DNA from: CBDCGS01 sp965216915
GTDB lineage: Bacteria > Pseudomonadota > Alphaproteobacteria > UBA828
Length of the DNA: 64,000 nt
Assembly (NCBI GenBank): GCA_965216915.1
Contig: CBDCGS010000007.1
Coordinates: 186,001-250,000, forward strand
Reading direction: 5' to 3'
Under the pieces are notes generated by a model. It was given only the letters and a program-made list of their open reading frames with translations. It ran no database searches and was not told the DNA's origin. This document shows positions 1 to 9,316 of the stretch, piece after piece. The number at the start of each line of letters is the position of its first letter. The stretch's first letter is position 1. Both the position numbers and the translations under genes were made by a program.

Positions 1-518
1 ACGACGGCTGCCATGATGCCGTGAAGGGCTCGGACGCTGAGATCATCTCGACCAAGTGGGGCCAGACCAGTAAAGAGGTCCAGCTCAAGCTCGTCGAGGA
101 CGTGATCCAGGCGCAGACCTCGGGCGGCGAGACCGATCTCGACTACATCGTCGGCGTGGCGCCGGCGGTCGAGGGCGGCATGGCTGCGGTCCGCGACATG
201 GGCATCCGGGACCAGGTTAGTCTGGTTTCGTACTACTACACGCCGGGCATGCATCAGTTCGTCGGTCGTGGCAGCGTCGCCATGGCGCCGACCGACCAAA
301 TGATCATCCAGGCGCGGATCGCGATCGACCAGGCGGTCCGGATCCTCGAGGGCAAGCCCTCGGCGACCGGCGGGCGGCCCGAATACAACAACACGGGTCG
401 GACGATGGAGCATGTGCAGCCGGTGGCGGCCATGGTCACGCCTGAGAACATCAAGGATTTCGATACGTCGACGACGTTGGCGCCCAAGGGCTGGACGCCC
501 GTGTTCAGCACCGACTAG
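1..518 (+). CDS. Sugar-type ABC transporter periplasmic binding protein, C-terminal part
   Basis: This is the last ~170 residues of a periplasmic binding protein of the RbsB/TorT kind, which captures a small ligand outside the membrane and delivers it to the importer encoded next. The frame is open to the left edge (first in-frame codon at 3), so the GTG at 21 is internal and the true start lies outside the window. Seen: a stretch KEVQLKLVEDVIQ followed by a conserved DYIVGVAPAVEGG segment, typical of the ligand-release lobe of periplasmic-binding-protein folds. The ATPase (566) and permease (2154) of an Rbs-type importer follow on the same strand, which supports the call. The ligand is unknown; a TorT-like sensor partner is a less likely alternative because no TorS/TorR genes are seen here. 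Confidence 0.8.
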   Translation, partial: DGCHDAVKGSDAEIISTKWGQTSKEVQLKLVEDVIQAQTSGGETDLDYIVGVAPAVEGGMAAVRDMGIRDQVSLVSYYYTPGMHQFVGRGSVAMAPTDQMIIQARIAIDQAVRILEGKPSATGGRPEYNNTGRTMEHVQPVAAMVTPENIKDFDTSTTLAPKGWTPVFSTD

Positions 519-565
519 ATCGCATCGAAATCAATCACCTACGCGACTGATGGAGGCCCGCAACA

Positions 566-2140
566 GTGGCAGAACCATCAGCCATTGAGACTGGTCAGTC
601 CCCGGAGCACGTCAGCTCCGGGGACACTCTCCTAAAGCTAGAGTCTCTCTCGAAGCAATTTCCCGGCACGCTCGCCCTCGACAAGGTCGACTTTGACGTC
701 AAGGCGGGCGAGGTGCATGTGCTGTTTGGCGAGAACGGGGCGGGCAAATCGACCTTGATCCAGGTCGTGGCCGGCGTTCATCGCCCGAGCGGTGGCACGA
801 TCCACCTCCGTGGCCAGCCCACGGTCATTCATTCGGTGCATCACGCCCGGCAATTGGGCGTCAGCGCCGTGTTTCAGGAATTTTCGTTGGTGCCCCACCT
901 CACGGTTGAGGAGAACCTCTTCCTCGGCGATGAGATGATGCACGGTCCCCTGCTCAACAAGGCAGGGCTCGCCAAGCAGGCGCGCGAGACGCTTGACCGC
1001 CTCGGCTTCCCCCTGAGGCCGCGCGACCCGGTCATGTATCTTTCTCGGGCCGAGCAGCAAATGGTCGAGATCGCGAAGGCGTTCCGGACCAAGCCGGTGA
1101 TCATGATCTTCGACGAGCCGACCGCATCGCTCACCGAGCGTGAAACCGAACGGCTGTTTTCCTTGATCGAGCAGATCAAGAGCGAGGGCATCGGGATCAT
1201 CTACATCACGCATCGGATGAACGAGATCAAGCACATCGGCGATCGCATAACGGTGCTCCGCGACGGCAAATTTATCGACACGATCCCCGTGGCGGAGGCG
1301 ACGGACCAAAAGCTTGTCGAACTCATGACCGGGCGCGTGATCGAGCACGTGTTCCCCGAGATCAAGCGCAATCCAACCGATGTGCTGCTCGAGGTGGAGG
1401 GCCTCGTCACTGCGAAGCACGCCGTGAACGACGTTTCCATCAACGTCCGCCGCGGGGAGGTGGTCGGCCTGGCGGGACTCGTCGGCTCGGGGAAGTCGGA
1501 GATCGGGCGTGCCTGCTTCGGGCTCGAGCGCATCATGGCGGGCTCGATCTCCTTCGACGGCGAGGTGGTCTACGACCGATCGAACCGCGTCAACAGGCTC
1601 GGGCCCCGCCGCATGCTCGACCGCGGCTTCTACTACCTGCCATCGGACCGTCGCAAAGAGGGTCTGGTAATGATGCAGAACGTGCGCGAGAACGTCGCGT
1701 TGCCATCGCTCGGACTGTCAAAGTTCTCCAATCGGCTCTTCCTGCGCCGTGTCAACGAGAGGTCCGTGGTCAAGGACATCGCCCAACAGCTCGACCTGTC
1801 GCCGCTCAATATCGAGCGCGACCTCGAGCATTTCTCGGGCGGCAATCAGCAGAAGGTGCTCGTCGGCAAGTCGTTGGTGCGTGACGTGAAGCTTTTCGTT
1901 TTCGACGAGCCGACCGTCGGCGTCGACGTCGGCGCGCGGGTCGCCATCTACGAGTTCATCCGCGAGCTTTGCGAGGCCGGCGCCGGCGTTCTGCTGATCT
2001 CATCGGATTTGCCGGAGATCCTGCACCTGACACATCGCGCCTATGTCATGTATCGCGGCGAGCTACGCGCGGAGCTCGATCAATCGGAGATTTCGGAAGA
2101 GGCGGTATTGAGCCATTTCTTCGAGCGAGAAGCCGCGTGA
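566..2140 (+). CDS. Rbs-type ABC transporter ATP-binding protein (two ATPase domains)
   Basis: A cytoplasmic double-domain ATPase of 524 residues, the usual size of RbsA/MglA/XylG proteins, which powers uptake by the adjacent permease. Domain 1 has Walker A GENGAGKST, signature LSRAEQQMVEIAKAF and Walker B IMIFDEPTASLT. Domain 2 has an intact P-loop GLVGSGKSE, signature FSGGNQQKVLVGKSL and Walker B LFVFDEPTVGVDVG. The start is a GTG with a GGAGG nine bases upstream (552-556). It sits 47 bp after the binding protein and 13 bp before the permease, forming a three-gene importer operon. Both domains look catalytically complete, unlike the second Rbs-type ATPase in this window (52128-53693). Substrate not determinable. 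Confidence 0.93.
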   Translation: MAEPSAIETGQSPEHVSSGDTLLKLESLSKQFPGTLALDKVDFDVKAGEVHVLFGENGAGKSTLIQVVAGVHRPSGGTIHLRGQPTVIHSVHHARQLGVSAVFQEFSLVPHLTVEENLFLGDEMMHGPLLNKAGLAKQARETLDRLGFPLRPRDPVMYLSRAEQQMVEIAKAFRTKPVIMIFDEPTASLTERETERLFSLIEQIKSEGIGIIYITHRMNEIKHIGDRITVLRDGKFIDTIPVAEATDQKLVELMTGRVIEHVFPEIKRNPTDVLLEVEGLVTAKHAVNDVSINVRRGEVVGLAGLVGSGKSEIGRACFGLERIMAGSISFDGEVVYDRSNRVNRLGPRRMLDRGFYYLPSDRRKEGLVMMQNVRENVALPSLGLSKFSNRLFLRRVNERSVVKDIAQQLDLSPLNIERDLEHFSGGNQQKVLVGKSLVRDVKLFVFDEPTVGVDVGARVAIYEFIRELCEAGAGVLLISSDLPEILHLTHRAYVMYRGELRAELDQSEISEEAVLSHFFEREAA

Positions 2141-2153
2141 CCGGGGGGACATA

Positions 2154-3188
2154 ATGGCCGACATCACGAGGCAAAGCCCGACACCTTTGGAGAGACTGGA
2201 GCATCTGGCGACGCTTGTCTTCGTCCGGGCGGGTGTGCTGCCGTGGTTTCTGGCCATCGCGATCATCATCTTCGCCGTCACCACCGACAACTTTTTCTCC
2301 GAGCGAAACCTGATCCAAGTCGCGCGCCAGGCGACCTACCTCGTGATGGTGTCGATGGGGCAAATGATCGTGCTGCTCACCGCCGGCCTCGATCTTTCTG
2401 TCGGCGTCATGTTCGCCATGGTCTCGGTGATCACGTCGATGGCGATGACCGGTATGTGGGATGGCGAAAGCGCGCCCACGATCGCGATCATCGTCGGCTG
2501 CCTCGCGGGGCTCGGCGCCGGTGTCGGGATCGGCGCTCTGAACGGCATCGGTGTCGCCGTCTTCCGCGTGCCGCCGTTCATGATGACGCTCGCGATGTCG
2601 TCCATCGTGTTCGGCATCGCGCTCATGATCACGGGCGGCACGCCGATCTACGGCATGCCGGATCAGTTCGCGAATTTCCTGGGGTACGGGGTTTGGCCGG
2701 GCAAGCTGATCTTGCCGGTACCGGTCTGGATCACGATCGGCTTCATCATCCTGATGTACGTGTTCATCAACTGGACGCGGATGGGGCGCTATCTCTACGC
2801 GCTCGGCGGCAATCTCAAGGCCTCCCAGCTTTCGGGCATCAGCACCCGGTTCTATCTTTTCATGGCTTATGTCATGTGCGCGCTGATCACCACGATCGGC
2901 GCCATCATGCTGACCGCGCGGCTCGAAAGCGGCGAGGGAAACATCGGCAAGGAGTATCCGCTGCTCTCGATTGCAGCATGCGTGATCGGCGGCGTCAGCC
3001 TCTTTGGGGGCACGGGACGCCTGCCCAACGTGGTGCTCGGTGCGATCTTCATCATCCTCGTGCAGAACGGCATGAACCTGCTACGGGTCAACTCCTACCT
3101 CCAGATGGTCGTGATCGGCATCCTGCTCGTCCTTGCGGTGATCGCCGATAACTACCGGCAAAAACTCCTCCTCATGCTCAGGGACTAG
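2154..3188 (+). CDS. Rbs-type ABC transporter permease
   Basis: An inner-membrane permease of 344 residues of the RbsC family (BPD_transp_2). Many hydrophobic segments are visible from about residue 28 to 335, and the family motif TAGLDLSVGVMFAM near residue 78 marks the conserved loop contacting the binding protein and ATPase. It completes the importer with the two preceding genes. The next gene, an amidohydrolase, starts only 10 bp downstream, so the imported compound may be that enzyme's substrate or a precursor of it (inference). Confidence 0.93.
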   Translation: MADITRQSPTPLERLEHLATLVFVRAGVLPWFLAIAIIIFAVTTDNFFSERNLIQVARQATYLVMVSMGQMIVLLTAGLDLSVGVMFAMVSVITSMAMTGMWDGESAPTIAIIVGCLAGLGAGVGIGALNGIGVAVFRVPPFMMTLAMSSIVFGIALMITGGTPIYGMPDQFANFLGYGVWPGKLILPVPVWITIGFIILMYVFINWTRMGRYLYALGGNLKASQLSGISTRFYLFMAYVMCALITTIGAIMLTARLESGEGNIGKEYPLLSIAACVIGGVSLFGGTGRLPNVVLGAIFIILVQNGMNLLRVNSYLQMVVIGILLVLAVIADNYRQKLLLMLRD

Positions 3189-3198
3189 GCGAGCCCAG

Positions 3199-4302
3199 AT
3201 GTCTGCGAACGGCGCTCCGGTTATTTCCGGCGATTCCCACGTCATCGAGCCGGCCGATCTCTTCACGAAGCCGCTCGGCCAGCGCTATGGCGACGAGGTG
3301 CCGCGGGTGGTCAGCGAGTATGCGGGCGTCGAGGCCGAGCACTTCTTCACCGGCTACGAGTACGTTCGCATCGATGAGATCGTCGAAGGTGACGAGGAGC
3401 TGCAGAAGAAGCTCGTCGCATCCGGCACCGACCCCGCGGTTCGGCTGACCTGCATGGATGAGGACGGTATCTACGGCGAGATCATCAATTCGACCTGGAT
3501 GCTCTACACGCTGCGCGCGCCGAACGACCGTCTCGTGGAGGATTGCTGCGAGGTGTTCAACGATTGGCTCGCGGAATATTGCAGCCATGCGCCGAAGCGT
3601 CTCTACGGCACTTCGATGATCCACCTCGCCGATATCGATTGGGCGTGCAGGGAGCTGGAGCGAACCGCCGCGATGGGCCTCAGAAGCGTCATCATCAACT
3701 GTGATGCCCGCCCCGATTGGCCACCCTTTCAGGACAAGCACTACGATCCCTTCTGGGCGCGCGCCGAGGAGCTCGATCAGCCGGTGACGCTCCACATCAT
3801 CACCGGCAACGAAGTGGACCTCTTCACGCTGCACGGGAGAGACCGGATCAACGTGCCGCGGAGCACGCTCGGCGTGCTTGCTGAGGCCGGACCCGTGGTC
3901 ACGAACGAGTTCATCTTCGGCGGCATTCTCGATCGCTTTCCGAAGCTCAAGCTCGTGCTCTCCGAGTTCGAGGTGTCGTGGCTACCCTATTGGCTCTTCC
4001 GCACCAAGCAAATCCAGGACGAGTTCGGCCCGGCGATGAGCATTCCCGCCATCAAGAAGCCCGTCGAGGCCTACATGTCGCAGATCTATCACGGTCTGAT
4101 CGACGATCCCTATCTCGACAAGGTGCTCGACGTCATCGATCCGTCGACCATCATGTGGGGCTCCGACTTTCCCCACGCGCGCTGCACCTATCCTAATACG
4201 CGAGGCGTGATCGATCGCGTCTTCGGGCATCTCGATGCGGATGTCCGCCGCGACATCACGTTCAACAACTGTGCGCGCTTCTACAATTTCGACCTCAGCT
4301 AG
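3199..4302 (+). CDS. Amidohydrolase-2 family metal-dependent hydrolase or decarboxylase
   Basis: A cytoplasmic TIM-barrel enzyme of 367 residues in the amidohydrolase-2 family, which includes ACMSD and gamma-resorcylate-type decarboxylases as well as hydrolases. Seen: the N-terminal metal motif GDSHVIEP (Asp12, His14), a mid-protein TLHIITG segment carrying a candidate metal-binding His, and the C-terminal WGSDFPHA motif with the catalytic Asp. It is tightly linked to the Rbs-type importer upstream and is followed by a 9-bp-stem hairpin. The pairing with the flavin monooxygenase-like gene at 4358 suggests aromatic or cyclic substrate breakdown. Reaction type (decarboxylation versus hydrolysis) cannot be settled from sequence. 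Confidence 0.87.
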   Translation: MSANGAPVISGDSHVIEPADLFTKPLGQRYGDEVPRVVSEYAGVEAEHFFTGYEYVRIDEIVEGDEELQKKLVASGTDPAVRLTCMDEDGIYGEIINSTWMLYTLRAPNDRLVEDCCEVFNDWLAEYCSHAPKRLYGTSMIHLADIDWACRELERTAAMGLRSVIINCDARPDWPPFQDKHYDPFWARAEELDQPVTLHIITGNEVDLFTLHGRDRINVPRSTLGVLAEAGPVVTNEFIFGGILDRFPKLKLVLSEFEVSWLPYWLFRTKQIQDEFGPAMSIPAIKKPVEAYMSQIYHGLIDDPYLDKVLDVIDPSTIMWGSDFPHARCTYPNTRGVIDRVFGHLDADVRRDITFNNCARFYNFDLS

Positions 4303-4326
4303 ACGGCGCGAGCGGCTGCGCCGTCT
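4301..4326 (+). terminator. Inverted repeat after amidohydrolase, possible terminator or attenuator
   Basis: A perfect 9-bp inverted repeat (AGACGGCGC / GCGCCGTCT) with an 8-nt loop begins inside the amidohydrolase stop codon. It is GC-rich and stable but has no T-tract, so it may be a weak intrinsic terminator or an mRNA-stabilising hairpin between 3199-4302 and the GTG at 4358. Confidence 0.45.
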
Positions 4327-4357
4327 CGCCGATGCACGACGGACATAGCGGGGGCGC

Positions 4358-5518
4358 GTGATACCGCGCGCCGATCTTGGACCGCTCTGCGAAGCTCTGC
4401 GCGCGAGCCGAGGAGACACCACCGCGCGACGTCAAATGCTCCCGGAGAACCGCGCGTTGGTGCGCGCGTCGGGCGTCCAGCGCACACTTCAGCCGGAATC
4501 ATATGGTGGTCATGGCGGCCCCCTCAGAGCGATGGTCGAGCGGCTGACGGAGATCGGCTCGGCCTGCGGCTCGGCCGGGTGGGCGGTCGCCCAATACATC
4601 CTGCACAACTACATGGTCTCGCAATGGCCGCCCGAGGCCCATGAGATGGTGTGGGGCGAAGACCCGGACGCGCTGGTGAGCGGCATCCTGGTGCCGAGCC
4701 TCGGACACTATGAGCGGGCCGATGGTGGCTATCGGGTGACCGGCCGCTGGCCCTGGGTCACGGGCGTCGACACCTGCGACTGGTGCATCGTCGCGGCCTA
4801 CGAGAAAGACAATCCGGGTCACGACGGCCACCGCCATTTCCTCTTCAAGCGCGAGCAGCTCACCATCGTCGATACGTGGCACGCGATCGGGCTGCGCGGC
4901 AGCGGCACCAACGACATCGATCTGCAAGAGGTGTTCGTGCCGGAGCCGCTCGCCTGCACGATGGAGGATCTGCGGGGCGGCGAGTCGCCGGGCGGGCATT
5001 GGCGCGCCAACAAGCTCTATCTTCTGCCGAGCTACGCGATCTTCGGCCTCGGCATCACGAGCGGTGCCGTCGGCATCGCGCGCGAGGTGGCGCGACATCA
5101 TCGGGACACCGTGCGCAGCATGGGCTCGGTGATGAGCGAGAAGGCCGTGAGCGGGTTCGCATCGCAGCAGATCCGCTTCGCCGAGGCCTTTGGCGCGATC
5201 GATAGCGCCTACTTCCTGCTGCTCAGCGCCGCCGACGAGATCGCCAGGATCGCGCTTGAGGAAGGACGCGCGCCGACGAGCGAGGAGCGGGCCCGCTGCC
5301 GCGCCCTTGCAACCGTCGCCGGCAACACCGCGATGGATGGCGCGAAGACGGTGTGGGACCTGTCAGGCGCGATCAGCGTCTACGAGCGCAGCGTGATGAG
5401 TGGGCTCTACACCGACATGATCGTCGCCAACCAGCATTTCACGCAGAACAAGGACCCGAATTTCCGCTCTTATGGGCTCACGCTATTCGGTCATGAAATC
5501 GACAACCCGACGCTCTGA
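4358..5518 (+). CDS. Acyl-CoA dehydrogenase-fold flavin-dependent monooxygenase or dehydrogenase
   Basis: A 386-residue flavoprotein of the acyl-CoA dehydrogenase fold, closest in pattern to two-component flavin monooxygenases such as HsaA/HpaH/DszC. Seen: LRGSGTNDIDLQEVFVPE, the typical mid-domain signature of that branch, a helical C-terminal half, and ending ...HEIDNPTL. Such enzymes normally use reduced flavin from a separate reductase; none is adjacent. The start is a GTG at 4358 without a clear Shine-Dalgarno; an internal start is possible but the N-terminal helix aligns sensibly. It follows the amidohydrolase by 55 bp and precedes the molybdenum hydroxylase cluster by 100 bp, consistent with a ring-oxidation role (inference). 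Confidence 0.82.
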   Translation: MIPRADLGPLCEALRASRGDTTARRQMLPENRALVRASGVQRTLQPESYGGHGGPLRAMVERLTEIGSACGSAGWAVAQYILHNYMVSQWPPEAHEMVWGEDPDALVSGILVPSLGHYERADGGYRVTGRWPWVTGVDTCDWCIVAAYEKDNPGHDGHRHFLFKREQLTIVDTWHAIGLRGSGTNDIDLQEVFVPEPLACTMEDLRGGESPGGHWRANKLYLLPSYAIFGLGITSGAVGIAREVARHHRDTVRSMGSVMSEKAVSGFASQQIRFAEAFGAIDSAYFLLLSAADEIARIALEEGRAPTSEERARCRALATVAGNTAMDGAKTVWDLSGAISVYERSVMSGLYTDMIVANQHFTQNKDPNFRSYGLTLFGHEIDNPTL

Positions 5519-5618
5519 CAAGCCCGTCTTGTGATCATCGCGCCAAGCTGAGTACACTCGCGAAGGCCTGCAACGAACGGCGCCCCGAAGCGTCGCGGCC
5601 ACTGGGAGGTCAACCGCC

Positions 5619-7994
5619 ATGTATGTTGGGCAGGCGATAGTTCGTCGCGAAGATGAGCGCTTTCTGCGCGGCCGCGGGACCTATGTCGACGATATCGCGC
5701 TCGCCGAGCCCATCGCCCACGCGGCGTTTGCCCGCTCTCCCCACGCCCACGCCAAGGTGATCCACGTCGATGCGAGCGCGGCGCGGTCGATGCCCGGCGT
5801 CTTAGCGGTGCTCACCGGCGAGGATTGGCTCGCGGCGGGCTACGGCGAGGCAGAGGGGGTGTGGCCCGTGGCTGACCGCAGTGGGCAGCCGGCGCGGACG
5901 GTGTACCGCCCGTTCATTTGTGTCGATGGGATGGTGCGCTGCGTCGGCGAGATCGTCGCCATGGTCGTTGCCGAGGATCGCTTCCAGGCGGCCGACGCGG
6001 CCGACGCGATCGAGGTTGCCTACGAGCCGCTGCCGGCGAACACGCTGACGGCGAAGGCGTTGGATCCCGACACGCCGCTCGTGCACCCGCAATTCGGCAC
6101 GAACGAGCTCTTGGTCACCGACCATGGCCTGAAGGATGAGACCGAGGCGGCGCTCGCCGCCGCCGACCACGTCACCGAGGTGGTCGTGCCCACGAACCGG
6201 GTTACCGCCGCGTCCATGGAGCCGCGGAGCTATCTCGGGCACTACGACGCGGTGAGCGACCGCTACACGGTCTACACGACGCATCAGGCACCCCACATCG
6301 TGCGCGGCTATTTCACCAAGTCGATGAACATTCCCGAGCACAAGATGCGGGTGGTCGCGCCGGATGTCGGCGGCGGCTTCGGGATGAAGCTCTATCACTA
6401 TCCGGAGGAGCCGCTCGCGCTCTGGGGCGCGATCGCGACAGGCCGTCCCGTGCGCTGGACCGGCAGCCGCTCGGAGTGCCTTGTCGGCGACACCCACGCG
6501 CGCGACCACCACACGGTTGGCCGCATGGGCTTCGACAAGGACGGCAAGATCCTCGGCGTGCAGTTCAAAACACTGGCCGCGTTCGGCGCCTACGAGAGCC
6601 AGTGGAACGCCAGCATCACCAATGCCTACCATTACACGATGCTGTCGCTCGCCTACGACATTCCGGCGATCCACACGACGGTCCACGGGGTCTATACGAA
6701 CGCGACGCCGGTCGACGCGTATCGCGGCGCCGGCCGCCCGGAGGCGGTCTATCAAGTGGAGCGGCTGATCGAAAACGGCGCCCACGAGCTCGGCATCGAC
6801 CCGTTGGAGCTGCGCGCGCGCAACCTCATCCCGCCGGAGAAAATGCCCTACGCCACGGCGCTCGGCATTTCGTACGATTCGGGCGATCCGCCGCTCCTGC
6901 TCGAGAAGATCAAGGCGCTCGCCGATTACGAAAAGCTCCGGGCGGAGCAGGCGGACCGCCGGGCAAACGGCACGCTCATGGGGATCGGGATCGCCGCCTT
7001 TTTCGACATGGCGGGCGCGGGCCCGGTCAAGCTGATGAACGACCTTGGCGCCAAGGTCGGCTGCTACGATGTTGCGAGCGTGCGCGTCCATCCCGATGGC
7101 CACGTGACGGTGTTCTCGGGCAGCCATTCGCACGGCCAGGGGCATGCGACCACCTGGACGCAGATTGCCGCCGATCGCCTCGGCTGCGACATCGAGACCA
7201 TCGACCTCGTCGAGGGCGATACCGACCGCGTGCCGATGGGGATCGGCACATGGGGCTCGCGCTCGCTCTCGACAGCGGGCATGGCGGTGGTGGTCGCTGC
7301 CGACAGGGTGGTGGCAAAGGCAAAGACGCTCGCGGCGCACATGCTCGAATGCGCGGTCGAGGACCTCGATCTTGAGAACGGCACGTTCACGGTGCGGGGA
7401 ACCGATCGAACGCTCTCTTTCGCGGCGGTCGCCAACGCGGCCTACCATTCCGGCGACCGCCCGGAGGGACTCGAGATCGGTCTCGAGGAGACCTCCTTCT
7501 ACGACCCGAAGGACTGCACCTATCCGTCATCGATCCACCTCTGCGTCGTGCTGATCGATCCGGAGACCTGCGCCGTCACGCTTCGCGACTATTGGGCGGT
7601 CGACGACGTCGGCCAGATCATCAACCCGCTGGTGCTCGAGGGGCAGGTCCATGGCGGTCTGGTTCAGGGCATTGGCCAGGCGCTCATGGAGGAATGCACC
7701 TACGATCCGGAGAGCGGGCAATATCTCGCCGGCACCTTCATGGACTATGCGATCCCGCATTCGGTCGATGTGCCGATGTTCGGGCTCGACAGCCATACGA
7801 CCCTCTCGCCGAGCAATCCGCTCGGCGTCAAAGGCGCGGGCGAGAGTGGCACCATCGGCGCGCCGGCATGCGTCTCGAACGGTGTCATCGACGCGCTTTG
7901 GGATCTCGGCGTGCGGCAGGTCGATCAGCCCATGACGCCGCGCAAGATTTGGCATGCGATCCAGGCCGCCCGGCGCGACGGCGCCGGCGCGTAG
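5619..7994 (+). CDS. Molybdenum hydroxylase large subunit (CoxL/XdhB-like), set 1
   Basis: The molybdopterin-cytosine-dinucleotide-binding catalytic subunit (791 residues) of a xanthine-dehydrogenase-family hydroxylase, which inserts water-derived oxygen into C-H bonds of heterocycles or aldehydes. Seen: the N-terminal a/b hammerhead start VGQAIVRREDERFLRGRGTY, HAHAKV, the loop AYRGAGRPE and the C-terminal GVKGAGESG with the conserved catalytic Glu. AYRGAGR is the form-II signature; the AYRCSFR loop of true CO dehydrogenase is absent, so CO oxidation is not supported. First gene of the six-gene L-S-M-M-S-L cluster, 12 bp before its small subunit. Confidence 0.92.
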   Translation: MYVGQAIVRREDERFLRGRGTYVDDIALAEPIAHAAFARSPHAHAKVIHVDASAARSMPGVLAVLTGEDWLAAGYGEAEGVWPVADRSGQPARTVYRPFICVDGMVRCVGEIVAMVVAEDRFQAADAADAIEVAYEPLPANTLTAKALDPDTPLVHPQFGTNELLVTDHGLKDETEAALAAADHVTEVVVPTNRVTAASMEPRSYLGHYDAVSDRYTVYTTHQAPHIVRGYFTKSMNIPEHKMRVVAPDVGGGFGMKLYHYPEEPLALWGAIATGRPVRWTGSRSECLVGDTHARDHHTVGRMGFDKDGKILGVQFKTLAAFGAYESQWNASITNAYHYTMLSLAYDIPAIHTTVHGVYTNATPVDAYRGAGRPEAVYQVERLIENGAHELGIDPLELRARNLIPPEKMPYATALGISYDSGDPPLLLEKIKALADYEKLRAEQADRRANGTLMGIGIAAFFDMAGAGPVKLMNDLGAKVGCYDVASVRVHPDGHVTVFSGSHSHGQGHATTWTQIAADRLGCDIETIDLVEGDTDRVPMGIGTWGSRSLSTAGMAVVVAADRVVAKAKTLAAHMLECAVEDLDLENGTFTVRGTDRTLSFAAVANAAYHSGDRPEGLEIGLEETSFYDPKDCTYPSSIHLCVVLIDPETCAVTLRDYWAVDDVGQIINPLVLEGQVHGGLVQGIGQALMEECTYDPESGQYLAGTFMDYAIPHSVDVPMFGLDSHTTLSPSNPLGVKGAGESGTIGAPACVSNGVIDALWDLGVRQVDQPMTPRKIWHAIQAARRDGAGA

Positions 7995-8006
7995 AAAGCG
8001 GGTGCG

Positions 8007-8480
8007 ATGAGCGACGTCACGGTCTCGATGACGGTCAACGGCAAGCCAGCGCGCGCGACGGTCGATCCGCGGACGCTTCTCGTGCACTTCCTGCGCGAGG
8101 CGCTGAAGCTCACCGGCACGCATGTTGGCTGCGACACCAGCCAATGCGGCGCGTGCACGGTGCTGGTCGACGGCAAGGCCATCAAGTCGTGCACCATCTT
8201 CGCGGTTCAGCTCGAGGGTGCCGAGGTCACGACGATCGAGGGTCTCGCGAGCGCCGACGGCCTGCATCCAATGCAGGAAGCCTTCCGCGCGCATCACGGC
8301 CTGCAGTGCGGCTTTTGCACGCCGGGCATGGTGATGATGGCGGTCGACATCGGCACGCGCCACCGCGCGCCGACGGAGGAGACCATCCGGCGCGAGCTGG
8401 AGGGCAACCTCTGCCGCTGCACCGGCTATCACAATATCGTCCGCGCCGTCGCCGCGGGCGCGCGCGCGATGCACCGCTGA
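8007..8480 (+). CDS. Molybdenum hydroxylase small [2Fe-2S] subunit (CoxS-like), set 1
   Basis: The 157-residue electron-transfer subunit with two [2Fe-2S] clusters. Plant-type cluster ligands are in GCDTSQCGACTVLVDG (Cys42, Cys47, Cys50); the second cluster uses CGFCTPGM and CRCTGY. It passes electrons from the molybdenum centre of the 5619 product to the FAD subunit. It lies between the large and medium subunit genes, with 12 bp and 17 bp gaps, as in classic L-S-M operons. Confidence 0.95.
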   Translation: MSDVTVSMTVNGKPARATVDPRTLLVHFLREALKLTGTHVGCDTSQCGACTVLVDGKAIKSCTIFAVQLEGAEVTTIEGLASADGLHPMQEAFRAHHGLQCGFCTPGMVMMAVDIGTRHRAPTEETIRRELEGNLCRCTGYHNIVRAVAAGARAMHR

Positions 8481-8497
8481 CCGGTCGAGGCGCGCCC

Positions 8498-9316
8498 ATG
8501 CATTCGTTCACCTATCACCGGCCGACGAGCCTCGACGAGGCAGCGGAATTGGCAAAAGGCGCGGCGGAGGGCCGGCCGCTCGCGGGCGGCATGAGCCTGA
8601 TTCCCGTGCTCAAGCTCCGTCTCGGGGCCGTGACCGATCTGATCGACCTGAACGGCATTTCGGCGCTCGCGGGGATCACCCGCGACGGCGGCAGGCTGCG
8701 CATCGGGGCGATGACGCGGCACGCCGAGGTCGCGGCCTCGCCGGAGGTGCGACGCGCCATTCCGGCGCTCGCGCGCCTTGCCGACGGCATCGGCGATGTT
8801 CAGGTGCGCAACCGCGGCACGATCGGCGGCTCGATCTGCTTCAACGATCCGGCGGCGGATTATCCGGCCGGTTTGCTCGGCCTCGGCGCGACGGTTCACA
8901 CCACTGCGCGCGACATCGCCGCCGACGATTTCTTCGTCGGCCTCTATGAGACGGCCCTCGCGCCGGGCGAACTCGTCAGCGCCATCAGCTTTCCCGTCGG
9001 CGCGCGCGCGGGTTGGTCGAAATTTCCTAACCTCGCGTCTCGGTTCGCGATCGTCGCGGCGATGGTTTCCGCCGAAAACGGCAATGTCCGCGTCGCTGTC
9101 ACCGGCGCCAGGGATTGCGTCTTCCGATTGACCGAGATGGAGGTGGCGCTCGCGACAGAGTTTGCGCCGGCGGCGCTTGCGGACCTATCCGTGCCCGCGG
9201 AGGGTCTCAACGAGGATTTGCATGCCGATCCCGCCTATCGCGCGCACTTGATCTCGGTGGTCGTGAAGCGTGCGGTCGCGGACGCCTTGAACCAACCGAT
9301 GGAGGAGAACGGGTGA
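8498..9316 (+). CDS. Molybdenum hydroxylase FAD-binding medium subunit (CoxM-like), set 1
   Basis: The 272-residue FAD subunit of the first hydroxylase. The ATG at 8498 gives MHSFTYHRPTSLDEAAEL, the normal start of the family; the same frame stays open far upstream but that part is antisense-like shadow over the large subunit. Seen: PLAGGMSLIPVLKLRL and NRGTIGGSICFNDPAADYP, the two conserved FAD-contact motifs. Its TGA stop overlaps the GTG start of a second FAD subunit (GTGA), which implies translational coupling between the two sets. Confidence 0.92.
   Translation: MHSFTYHRPTSLDEAAELAKGAAEGRPLAGGMSLIPVLKLRLGAVTDLIDLNGISALAGITRDGGRLRIGAMTRHAEVAASPEVRRAIPALARLADGIGDVQVRNRGTIGGSICFNDPAADYPAGLLGLGATVHTTARDIAADDFFVGLYETALAPGELVSAISFPVGARAGWSKFPNLASRFAIVAAMVSAENGNVRVAVTGARDCVFRLTEMEVALATEFAPAALADLSVPAEGLNEDLHADPAYRAHLISVVVKRAVADALNQPMEENG

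Noticed and set aside
5802..7448. 548-residue open frame on the minus strand
   Set aside because: It lies wholly opposite the molybdenum hydroxylase large subunit, is rich in Arg, His and Asp as expected for antisense of GC-rich coding DNA, and has no recognisable domain.
7592..8497. Upstream extension of the first FAD subunit
   Set aside because: The sequence lies over the large and small subunit genes in another frame and lacks family similarity; the ATG at 8498 gives the standard N terminus.
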